DNA of 64,000 bases from Gammaproteobacteria bacterium. GTDB lineage: Bacteria > Pseudomonadota > Gammaproteobacteria > Steroidobacterales > Steroidobacteraceae. The stretch lies in contig VGVG01000006.1 in assembly GCA_016874055.1 (NCBI GenBank), positions 1 through 64,000 on the forward strand, given 5' to 3'. The notes beneath the pieces are model-generated. The model was not told the DNA's origin. It did no database searches and worked only from the letters and a program-made list of their open reading frames with translations. Shown here one piece after another: positions 45,623 through 53,769 of this stretch. Position numbers and translations under genes: made by a program. Every line of letters begins with the position of its first letter. The first letter of the stretch is position 1.

Positions 45623-47424
45623 TGCACCGCCTCGCCCTCGCTGCTCGGTTGTTCCTCGCAGTATCGACCGTTGTGCCGGTGCAAGGTGCGACCGCTAACG
45701 AACTCCAGGCAGTATTACGCCCGAATATCGTCGTCATCGTAGCCGACGATCTCGGCTACAGCGATATTGGGTCTTTCGGCAGTGAAATCCCGACGCCCAA
45801 CCTTGATGCCCTCGCCAGAGAGGGCATGCGCTTCTCGAGTTTTCACGTATCTGGAGAATGCTCGCCCACACGCGCGATGTTACTCACCGGTATTCGTAGT
45901 CATCGAACTGGCGTCGGTGCCATGCACGAAACGGTACCTAAGGCGCTTGAGGGTAAACCGGGTTACCTCACCGTACTTAAACCTAACGTCGTCACCGTCA
46001 GTTCGCTGTTGCAACGCAGCGGCTATCGAACATATGCTGTCGGCAAGTGGCATGTTGGCAAAGAGGCACATAATCTTCCACCCGCTCGAGGTTTCGATCG
46101 TTCACTCATTCAGGGTGATAGCGGCTCGGATAATTGGGAAAGCGATCAGCGCTATCTTGCACTGACTGATCGAGTGTATTGGTTCGAAGATGGGAAGCGG
46201 GCGATGATGCCCAAAGAGTTTTACTCATCGCGTTTCTATGCCGATAAGGCTATCGACTATCTGCGCAATGACTGGGCTGGAAAGAAAGCTGCCAAACGAC
46301 CACCGTTCTTCCTTTATTTTGCCTTTCAGGCAAACCATATTCCACTCCAGGCCCCGCCAGAATTCATTGAGCGCCAACGCGGTCGCTACGACGCGGGTTG
46401 GACTGCGCTGCGAAATCAGCGCTACGCCCGAACGATAGAGCTCGGCCTACTCCCGATTGGCACTCCCCTTGGAGGCTGGCCAGGACTCGAAAACTGGAAC
46501 TTTCTGGATGCCAAGCGCCGCGCGTATGAGGCTCGTCGTATGGAGGTCTATGCCGGTATGGCCGAATCCATGGACTTCGAAATCGGACGTTTACGTGAAG
46601 CGATCCGCGCACTCGGTGCCGATGACAACACCCTCTTCGTCTTTCTTTCAGATAACGGCGCGGAACCCTCGGATCCATACGAATATTTTAGTGGTCGACT
46701 CTGGCTCGCGACTCAATACACCCGTAGCATCGATCGATTAGGCGCGAAAGGCGCTTATGCCTCAATCGGGCGCAATTGGGTCAGCGCTGCGGTCTCGCCC
46801 CTATCGACGCACAAGTTTTATGCCGGCGAAGGCGGACTACGCGTACCCCTCATTATTCGGTCGCCGTCGATATCCGCTCACAGCAAGACGCACGGACGGA
46901 TTGTCTCAACCTTCACGCATGTGACGGACATTACACCCACACTGCTCGAACTCGCAGGCATCACTCATCCTGGCGCACCCGGTGGTCTTGAGCCCATAAC
47001 CGGTCGGAGTCTCGTACCGCTGCTTCGCGACAATACCGCGCAGATTCGCGGACCCGCCGACACACTCGGCTACGAGCTCGCCGGCAACGCTGCGCTTTTC
47101 GAAGGCGATCTCAAGCTCGTGCGCAATCTTCCACCCATCGGCGATGGCGAATGGCGGTTGTTCGATATCGTCCGCGATGTGGGCGAAACCAAAGATCTTC
47201 GAGCTACTCGACCCCAAGACTATCGACGACTTCTCGCGGCTTACCAAAGATTTGAAATAGAAGACGGTGTACAGGCTCTGCCAGACGGCTACTCGCCGCA
47301 GCAGCAAATATCCATCAACGCCCTGCGTCGGGTCATCCTGCCCGAACTCGCGTGGCCTGCAGTGACCGTCGTCACCCTCTCGCTTTTTTGGCTTGCCCTG
47401 CGCAAACGCCGCCGACGGCGTTAA
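45622..47424 (+). CDS. Exported, membrane-anchored type I sulfatase
   Basis: The 600-residue product starts MHRLALAARLFLAVSTVVPV, a signal peptide, so it works in the periplasm or on the surface. Metal-site VIVADDLGYSDIG (Asp42, Asp43) and the sulfatase signature ECSPTRAMLLTG with Cys80 show it is of the formylglycine type and needs a maturation enzyme, not found in this window. GKWHVG is also present. It ends in a hydrophobic helix followed by five arginines (LALRKRRRRR), suggesting a C-terminal anchor. The ATG at 45622 overlaps the SDR stop. Confidence 0.9.
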   Translation: MHRLALAARLFLAVSTVVPVQGATANELQAVLRPNIVVIVADDLGYSDIGSFGSEIPTPNLDALAREGMRFSSFHVSGECSPTRAMLLTGIRSHRTGVGAMHETVPKALEGKPGYLTVLKPNVVTVSSLLQRSGYRTYAVGKWHVGKEAHNLPPARGFDRSLIQGDSGSDNWESDQRYLALTDRVYWFEDGKRAMMPKEFYSSRFYADKAIDYLRNDWAGKKAAKRPPFFLYFAFQANHIPLQAPPEFIERQRGRYDAGWTALRNQRYARTIELGLLPIGTPLGGWPGLENWNFLDAKRRAYEARRMEVYAGMAESMDFEIGRLREAIRALGADDNTLFVFLSDNGAEPSDPYEYFSGRLWLATQYTRSIDRLGAKGAYASIGRNWVSAAVSPLSTHKFYAGEGGLRVPLIIRSPSISAHSKTHGRIVSTFTHVTDITPTLLELAGITHPGAPGGLEPITGRSLVPLLRDNTAQIRGPADTLGYELAGNAALFEGDLKLVRNLPPIGDGEWRLFDIVRDVGETKDLRATRPQDYRRLLAAYQRFEIEDGVQALPDGYSPQQQISINALRRVILPELAWPAVTVVTLSLFWLALRKRRRRR

Positions 47425-47710
47425 TGGATGATGCCATTCGGTATCAACCAAGGATATCGCATGCACGTTATCGAGGCGCAGCGTTTCTCGTGCGTGCTGC
47501 TAGCGACGGAATTTCCGCCGTGATCGGGCCACGGGGTGAGTTTTTGGGTTTACGCCGGACTTCGAGCTGGTGGTTCGTCGCCCAACGATCACCCCTCGCA
47601 GCGGTGTTCTACCTTACCCATGATTCGGTAACTAGCCAGTACTTTGGTTTGTCGTACTCGGATTGCTGACCGCGCTGTCGGCCGGGCGCCGCCGCGCCGG
47701 TGTAACCTGA
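47424..47710 (+). pseudogene. C-terminal remnant of apolipoprotein N-acyltransferase
   Basis: Two frames together read like the last 90 or so residues of Lnt: RISHARYRGAAFLVRAASDG and ISAVIGPRGEFLG in one frame. After a one-base loss near 47549-47551, the other frame continues TPDFELVVRRPTITPRSGVL with PYP, a TGA (47621-47623), FGN, a TAG (47633-47635), and PVLWFVVLGLLTALSAGRRR to a TGA at 47708-47710. In Lnt this is the end of the nitrilase domain, the FGNWP turn and the final helix. It starts right at the sulfatase stop and has no catalytic domain. It is a dead fragment. Confidence 0.7.
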
Positions 47711-47742
47711 ACTTAAGTCAGCCGAACCTGTCTAGGAATTTG

Positions 47743-50199
47743 GTGCCGATCTGTCGGGTAATCACAATTACGTCCGCTCTTTTTTTAAAAACTCTCCCCT
47801 TTGCTCTGCTTGTCGCCGCGGTTGGCTCAGTGTCTACCGCCGAGGCGCAGACGCAGCAAAACGCCGCGCAAAGTGTCGTGGACGAGATGGGTCTTGAGGA
47901 GGTGGTCGTGACGAGTCGTCGCGAACCCGGCGCGGTCATCGGCGACATCACGCCCGAGTTCCAGCTTTCGGCCCAAGAGATCCGTGCGCTCGGCGTAGGC
48001 TCCGTCTCCGAACTGCTTGCCGTGCTCGGGCCGCAACTCGGCAGCAGTCGCGGGCGCGGCGGCGGGCGCCCCGTGGTGCTCATCAACGGCGTGCGCGTAT
48101 CAGGATTCGCCGAGATTCGCGATATTCCGGCGGAAGCCATCCTGCGTACCGATATCCTCCCGGAAGAAGTCGCACTGAAGTACGGTTATCGCGCCGACCA
48201 GCGCGTCGTAAACTTCGTGCTGCGCCCTCGCTTTCGTGCCTTCACATCAGAGGTTGGCGGAAGGGGCACAACTGACGGAGGACGCGAGGGTGCCGATCTC
48301 GGCGGCAACTGGCTTCGCATCCAACGCGATGATCGGCTGCAGTTCGATCTCAAAGCGCGTCGCGACGAGCGACTACTCGAAAGCGAGCGTCGTATCACGG
48401 CAGCCAACGGCTTTCCTAACGCAGACGCCGCCTTCCGCTCACTGGTGCCCACCGTGGATCAACTAACCGCGAATGCTGTGCTCGCGAGACCGATTTCTGA
48501 AGGGTCCTCCCTCACGCTGAACGCCGCGCTCGATGATACTCGACAACGCACACTGCTCGGTCTGCGCTCATCGATGACAGGTCCGCTGCCGTTGCAACGC
48601 GATGTCGATTCCCGCGACGTTCGTTTGAGCGGTTTACTTCAGGGGACTCGCGCTGGCTGGCGATGGTCCACAAACTTCAATTCCGAACGCACCGATTCGG
48701 GCACCTCAACAAGCGGCGACTCTCTCCTCGCTACCTCGCGAAGTGATTCGGCCGATATCGATTTCGTCGCCAACGGTTCGCCCATCGATCTTCCGGACGG
48801 ACCGCTAACTCTGACTGCCAAAGCTGGTGTCAGTACGCGAAGTATCGATAGCGTTTCTACGCGCTTTGGAACCCGACTCTCGACCGCTCTCTCGCGTAAT
48901 CAGAAAGATACACAGATTAACTTTGATCTGCCGCTCTGGCGCGACGAAGCTGAGCAGGCTACGCTCGGAGCTAATTTCAATTATGTGATCGAGGACATCT
49001 CCGATGTCGGCTCGCTACGCACGCTCGGTTATGGCCTCAATTGGGTCATGGCACGTAAGCTTCGACTCATCCTATCCGTGACCGATGAAGTGGGCGCACC
49101 CTCAATGCAGCAACTCGGTGGCGCCGTCGTCTCAACGCCGTTCTCTCGCATCTTTGACTCCTCGCGAAACGAAACCGTCGAGGTTGATCGTATCACCGGC
49201 GGCAACTCGCTACTGACGCCGGATCGACGCGAGGTATTTAAAGTTAGCATTGGCTCGCGGCCCCTTGAAGACGTCGACTTCGACGTCAACGCCGACTACG
49301 TACGTACCCGCTCTCGCAACATCATCGCCGACCTGCCGCTCGCTACTCCCGATCTCGAGCGCGCTTTTCCGGCCCGTTTTCAGCGAGACGCCTCCGGCCG
49401 ACTGATCACCTTCGATGCGCGTGCGGTCAACCTTCAAAGCCGTGATCGCGACGAACTGCGCTTCTCGCTAAACCTCAGTCGACCGTGGGGACCGCAACCG
49501 GAAGCCCCTTTCCCACAACGCGGCGGCGGGGGTTCGGGCGGTGCCGAGGGGCGGTCGCCGTTCGGCACACCAAATCCGACGAGATCGCCAACATTAGGAG
49601 CGCAAACATCGACTGAGGATGAGGCTGCCCGACGTGCCCGCGTGGCGCAAATCGGCGAGCGCTTTCTCGCTTTCGCGCGGCGCGGGAGCGCACAAATCTC
49701 CTTGAGCTATACACAGCGCCTACAGGATGAGATCTCGCTCGCTCCGGGTCTATCGACCCTCGATCTGCTCGGCGGTGATTCGCTTTTCGATACGGGGGCT
49801 GCCGCACGCCACGAGCTCGAGTTGGCCATCGGCGCGAATCGCGATGGCTTCGGAGGCCGACTCGTCACCAATTGCCGTAGCGGTAGTCGAGGCTCAGGAT
49901 CCACTGTCACGCAGCAGGGCGATCTCGACTTCTCGTCGCTAACCACGATCAACCTTCGCCTTTTCGTCGACCTCGGTTTGCAACGCTGGGCCCAGAACTA
50001 CCCTTCACTTCGCGGCGCACGGGTCAGCCTAGTCGTCGGTAACCTGTTCAATGAGCGGCAATCAGTACGTTCACAGAATGGCATAGTGCCGATCATTTAC
50101 CAGCCTGATCTCCTCGATCCGCAGGGCCGAGCCATCCGCATAACTTTCCGCAAAGTATTTTTCCCTAGCTTTCAGCTGCCGGGAGGTCGCACGGGCTAA
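47743..50199 (+). CDS. TonB-dependent receptor with low-complexity insert
   Basis: The product, about 818 residues from the GTG at 47743 (AGGA upstream), has a signal peptide with core LPFALLVAAVGSVSTAEA. A short TonB box LEEVVVTSRR and a plug with VVLINGVRVSGFAEIRDIPA follow. The barrel ends in RKVFFPSFQLPGGRTG. Near the C-terminus it carries a glycine/proline-rich stretch (GGGGSGGAEGRSPFG then TPNPTRSPTLG), probably an exposed loop. The plug lacks the common GPQGxLYG motif, reading DILPEEVALKYGYRADQRVV instead, which marks a less usual receptor subtype. It is alone on the plus strand before the aminotransferase genes. Confidence 0.88.
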   Translation: MPICRVITITSALFLKTLPFALLVAAVGSVSTAEAQTQQNAAQSVVDEMGLEEVVVTSRREPGAVIGDITPEFQLSAQEIRALGVGSVSELLAVLGPQLGSSRGRGGGRPVVLINGVRVSGFAEIRDIPAEAILRTDILPEEVALKYGYRADQRVVNFVLRPRFRAFTSEVGGRGTTDGGREGADLGGNWLRIQRDDRLQFDLKARRDERLLESERRITAANGFPNADAAFRSLVPTVDQLTANAVLARPISEGSSLTLNAALDDTRQRTLLGLRSSMTGPLPLQRDVDSRDVRLSGLLQGTRAGWRWSTNFNSERTDSGTSTSGDSLLATSRSDSADIDFVANGSPIDLPDGPLTLTAKAGVSTRSIDSVSTRFGTRLSTALSRNQKDTQINFDLPLWRDEAEQATLGANFNYVIEDISDVGSLRTLGYGLNWVMARKLRLILSVTDEVGAPSMQQLGGAVVSTPFSRIFDSSRNETVEVDRITGGNSLLTPDRREVFKVSIGSRPLEDVDFDVNADYVRTRSRNIIADLPLATPDLERAFPARFQRDASGRLITFDARAVNLQSRDRDELRFSLNLSRPWGPQPEAPFPQRGGGGSGGAEGRSPFGTPNPTRSPTLGAQTSTEDEAARRARVAQIGERFLAFARRGSAQISLSYTQRLQDEISLAPGLSTLDLLGGDSLFDTGAAARHELELAIGANRDGFGGRLVTNCRSGSRGSGSTVTQQGDLDFSSLTTINLRLFVDLGLQRWAQNYPSLRGARVSLVVGNLFNERQSVRSQNGIVPIIYQPDLLDPQGRAIRITFRKVFFPSFQLPGGRTG

Positions 50200-50244
50200 C
50201 GCGGGCTGCGATAATAGGCGTGATTCACGTTGTGTAGGCCCGCC

Positions 50245-51435
50245 ATGCTCGAGACACTCATTCGCGTTCCTCCCGACCCGATTCTCGGCGTTACTGCCGC
50301 CCTCCAAAAAGACGAGTCAACTGACAAAGTTGACCTCGGAGTCGGGGTCTACAAAGACGATTCGGGAAAGACGCCGATTCCTCGGGCCGTGAAGCGCGCC
50401 GAGCAGGAAATGCTCGCCGCTCAAACCACTAAGACCTATCTCTCGCCAATCGGTAACCCGGACTTCAATACTCAAATGGCTGCCCTCACCCTCGGCAGCG
50501 ACCTCGTCAATCGTAAGGGCGACTTGTCGCTGGCGCAGGCCCCAGGCGGCAGCGGGGCACTTCGACTCGGCGCCGAGCTCCTGCTTGCCGCTCGACCGGG
50601 TTCGAGCATCCACGTCAGCGATCCGACTTGGGCGAACCACGTTCCCTTGCTCGGTAACGCCGGACTGCGACTCGAAACATATCCCTACTACGACGCCGCC
50701 CGAAACACACTCGTATTCGATCGTATGATCGAACACTTTGATGCTCTGCCCGCCGGATCCGTCGTGCTGCTGCACGCCTGCTGCCACAACCCTACCGGCC
50801 AAGATCTCGACGGCGCGCAGTGGTCTGCGGTCGCCGAGGTCCTCGCGCGGCGCCGCCTCATGCCATTCATCGATATGGCTTACCACGGACTCGGCGAAGA
50901 TCTCGATCGCGATGCCGCATCGATTCGCCTCATCGCTAAAGCGGTTCCGGAACTACTGGTCGCGGTGTCGTGCTCAAAGAATTTCGGTATCTATCGCGAA
51001 CGAACTGGGATGCTCGCAGTGCTTTCGGCCGGCAGCGAACCGGCCTCGGTCGTCACCGGCCAGCTTAGCCGACTCGCCCGCTCCCTGTGGTCTATGCCGC
51101 CCGATCACGGTGCCGCGATCGTCGATCGGGTGTTGTCACAGCCTGAACTGCGGCAAGACTGGATGACCGAGCTGCATCACATGGCCAACCGCATCAATTC
51201 ATTGCGGTCTCTGCTAGCCGATCGGCTGAGCGAGGCGACCCAGCGCGACTTTGGCTGGATCAAGGCGCAACGCGGCATGTTCTCGCGTCTGCCACTCTCA
51301 GCAGAGCAAGTCATCAATGCTCGCGAGGCGCTGCATATTTACATGGCACCCGATGGTCGCATCAATGTCGCGGGCGTGAGCTCCGCTAACGTCGATTACC
51401 TGACGACGGGCCTCGCGTCTGTGATGCGCGGATGA
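50245..51435 (+). CDS. Aspartate/aromatic aminotransferase (class I)
   Basis: The 396-residue product is an AspC/TyrB-type enzyme: LGVGVYKDDSGKTPIPRAVK, SDPTWANHVPLL, HACCHNPTG and the PLP lysine in SCSKNFGIY (Lys245). It interconverts aspartate or aromatic amino acids with their keto acids. The residues that separate AspC from TyrB cannot be weighed by eye. The ATG at 50245 gives the typical start; the open frame is five codons longer. Its stop overlaps the ATG of the following class III aminotransferase reading (ATGA). Confidence 0.92.
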   Translation: MLETLIRVPPDPILGVTAALQKDESTDKVDLGVGVYKDDSGKTPIPRAVKRAEQEMLAAQTTKTYLSPIGNPDFNTQMAALTLGSDLVNRKGDLSLAQAPGGSGALRLGAELLLAARPGSSIHVSDPTWANHVPLLGNAGLRLETYPYYDAARNTLVFDRMIEHFDALPAGSVVLLHACCHNPTGQDLDGAQWSAVAEVLARRRLMPFIDMAYHGLGEDLDRDAASIRLIAKAVPELLVAVSCSKNFGIYRERTGMLAVLSAGSEPASVVTGQLSRLARSLWSMPPDHGAAIVDRVLSQPELRQDWMTELHHMANRINSLRSLLADRLSEATQRDFGWIKAQRGMFSRLPLSAEQVINAREALHIYMAPDGRINVAGVSSANVDYLTTGLASVMRG

Positions 51436-52768
51436 GCGGCGATCCAACTGCCGGACTCAGCGAGCCGGCGCTGCGTGCATGGTGGATGCCGTTTACGCAC
51501 AACCGATATTTCAAGACGCATACACGTCTCATCACCTCCGGTAAGGGCGCCTACTACATTTTGGCTGATGGCAGACGCGTGTTCGATGGTTTGTCGGGAC
51601 TATGGTGCTGCCCGCTCGGACACTCACCCGATCGCGTTGTCGAGGCCGTGCAACGCCAAGTGGCCACGCTCGACTTCAGCCCGAGCTTCCCCAAATGGGT
51701 CATCCCGCAGCGTTCTCGCTCGCTGAACGCATCGCCAAGTTTGCTGGCCGCCCCAACGATCGCGTTTTCTTCGTCAACTCGGGCTCGGAGGCCGTCGATA
51801 CCGCGCTCAAGATCGCCGTGGCCTATCACCGCGCTCGGGGTCAGAGCTCACGGACGCGTATCATCGGTCGTGAACGCGGTTACCACGGCGTCGGCATAGG
51901 CGGCATCTCGATTAGCGGAATCGTATCGAACCGCAAGATGTTCGCGCCGCTCATGATTCCTGGAGTCGATCACCTGCCACACACCTTCGATCCGAAGCAT
52001 ATGGGGTTCTCGCGTGGTCAGCCCGGGTGGGGTGAGCACCTTGCAGACGAACTCGAGCGCCTCGTCGCTTTACATGATGCCAGCACCATCGCCGCCGTCA
52101 TCGTCGAACCCATGCAGGGCTCAACGGGCGTAATCGTTCGTCCGCGCGGCTATCTACAAAAGTTGCGCGAAATCTGCTCGCATCACGGCATTTTGCTCAT
52201 CTTCGACGAGGTCATTACCGGTTTCGGTAGACTCGGCAAACCGTTCGCTGCAAATTTCTTTGACGTCAAGCCTGACCTCATCACTTTCGCCACGGCCGTC
52301 AACAATGCTGGTCCCCTTGGTGGCGTCATCGCCTCCGAGTCGATCTACGAAGTATTCATGAACGGGCCGGAGCACATGATTGAATTTTTCCACGGCTACA
52401 CGTACTCGGCGCATCCGCTCGGCGTCGCAGCGGCGCATGCTACCTTAGACGAATTGCAGGGGCGCGAGCTCATCGATCGCGCTGCCGCGCTTGCTCCCAT
52501 ACTCGAAGAGGCGATCCACTCGCTGCGCGGCGAACCACTCGTCACCGATATCCGTAATCTGGGTTTTGCGGCTGCCGTTGATGTGACGCCGGTACCGGGG
52601 AAACCCGCTTTGAGAGCGTTTCAGGTGTTCGAACAAGCGATCTCGCGGGGGCTGCTACCACGCTTTACCGGCGAGACGATCGCCCTAGCACCACCATTTA
52701 TTTCGACCGAGGACGAAGTCCGTAACGCCGTCGAAATCTTGAGGGCATCGCTCCGAGCAGCGTCGTAG
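51432..52768 (+). pseudogene. Class III aminotransferase, frameshifted and missing the PLP lysine
   Basis: The N-terminal part (51432 onward, LRAWWMPFTHNRYFK and ILADGRRVFDGLSGLWCCPL) ends abnormally after LDFSPSF. The rest continues in another frame as QMGHPAAFSLAERIAKFAG to 52768. The break sits at four Cs (51689-51692), where two fewer would restore FQMGHP. Independently, the PLP-binding lysine expected in FAKAVNN is Thr: the codon at 52292-52294 is ACG, giving LITFATAVNNAGPLGG. The Asp of FDEVITGFGR is intact. Two separate defects make this a pseudogene, or an inactive paralogue if the frameshift is an error. Confidence 0.85.
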
Positions 52769-52781
52769 ACCGCACTGCGGC

Positions 52782-53417
52782 CTAGATTACGCAAGACACG
52801 CCGGTCCCACCGAGACCGCAGTACCCATTCGGATTCTTGGCGAGGTACTGCTGGTGGTAGTCCTCAGCATAAAAAAAATTCGGTGCACAAATGATATCGG
52901 TGGTGATGGTGCCGAAGCCGCCGCCGGTCAGTCCAGATTGATAACGCTCACGACTTGCCTTGGCCTCCTCGAAATGGGCATCGCTCGTACAGTGGATGAC
53001 CGAGCGATATTGCGTACCTATATCATTGCCCTGCCGCATACCTTGAGTGGGATCATGCCGCTCCCAAAAAACGCGCAACAGTTCGCCATAAGACACCTTG
53101 GCGGGATCGAAAATTACGCGCACCACCTCAGCATGCCCGGTGAGACCGCTGCAGACTTCCTCGTAGGTGGGATTTGGTGTGTATCCGCCAGCGTATCCGA
53201 CCGACGTCGACACGACACCCGGGATTTTCCAAAAGAGTCGTTCGGCACCCCAGAAACATCCCATACCGAAGACGGCTTCGACCGTGCCCGCCGGAAACGG
53301 CGACTTCAGCGGCGCACCATTCACGAAATGCTGAGCGGGTACGGGCATGGGCGTAGAGCGCCCAGGCAGCGCTTTTACAGCATCGACGTTTTCAGCTTTG
53401 CGACGAAAGAGTGGCAT
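52782..53417 (-). CDS. msrA: Peptide methionine-(S)-sulfoxide reductase
   Basis: MsrA repairs oxidised methionine. The 211-residue product has the catalytic [10 protein letters not shown] (Cys54), the family segments [20 protein letters not shown] and [10 protein letters not shown], and two C-terminal resolving cysteines (Cys200, Cys209) in [11 protein letters not shown]. The ATG at 53417 is taken because [20 protein letters not shown] matches the common N-terminus; 18 more codons are open upstream. No signal peptide, so it is cytosolic. It converges with the aminotransferase pseudogene and is divergent from the small gene at 53500. Confidence 0.95.
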   Translation of the reverse strand: MPLFRRKAENVDAVKALPGRSTPMPVPAQHFVNGAPLKSPFPAGTVEAVFGMGCFWGAERLFWKIPGVVSTSVGYAGGYTPNPTYEEVCSGLTGHAEVVRVIFDPAKVSYGELLRVFWERHDPTQGMRQGNDIGTQYRSVIHCTSDAHFEEAKASRERYQSGLTGGGFGTITTDIICAPNFFYAEDYHQQYLAKNPNGYCGLGGTGVSCVI

Positions 53418-53499
53418 TTCGTGGAGTTTGGGGGCATACGGCAGTATCTTCAAGCGGTGGGTTGTCCTCAAACCAGACGCTGAGTAACCTTAGTAAGTT

Positions 53500-53769
53500 A
53501 TGACTGCCTGCCACGCTCACAACCTTAGGCGAGACCCCGTCTTAACGCCGAAATCGTTCGGGTTACGCGTTTCGCTCACGCCGGGCGACCCCTTTCGCAC
53601 GATGCTCGGGGCCGACTGGAGTCGCACCCACTGGTTCGCCACCGAACGTGAGCGCGACGCGGCACTCGTCGAGATGAGCCGTAAACATGAATATTCGCGA
53701 CCAGGCGATCGTCCCGCCCATGTCTACGAAAAGGTAGTAAGTCAGAACGTCCTGCCGAGGAATAAGTAA
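53500..53769 (+). CDS. Small conserved-looking hypothetical protein
   Basis: The 89-residue product is hydrophilic, with a central SRTHWFATERERDAALVEMS followed by RKHEYSRPGDRPAHVYEKV. This pattern of W-x-HWF and KHEYSR-GD is familiar from small uncharacterised gammaproteobacterial proteins, but I know no function. It has no signal or membrane helix. Its last 28 bases overlap the 3' end of the patatin gene on the other strand. Confidence 0.6.
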   Translation: MTACHAHNLRRDPVLTPKSFGLRVSLTPGDPFRTMLGADWSRTHWFATERERDAALVEMSRKHEYSRPGDRPAHVYEKVVSQNVLPRNK

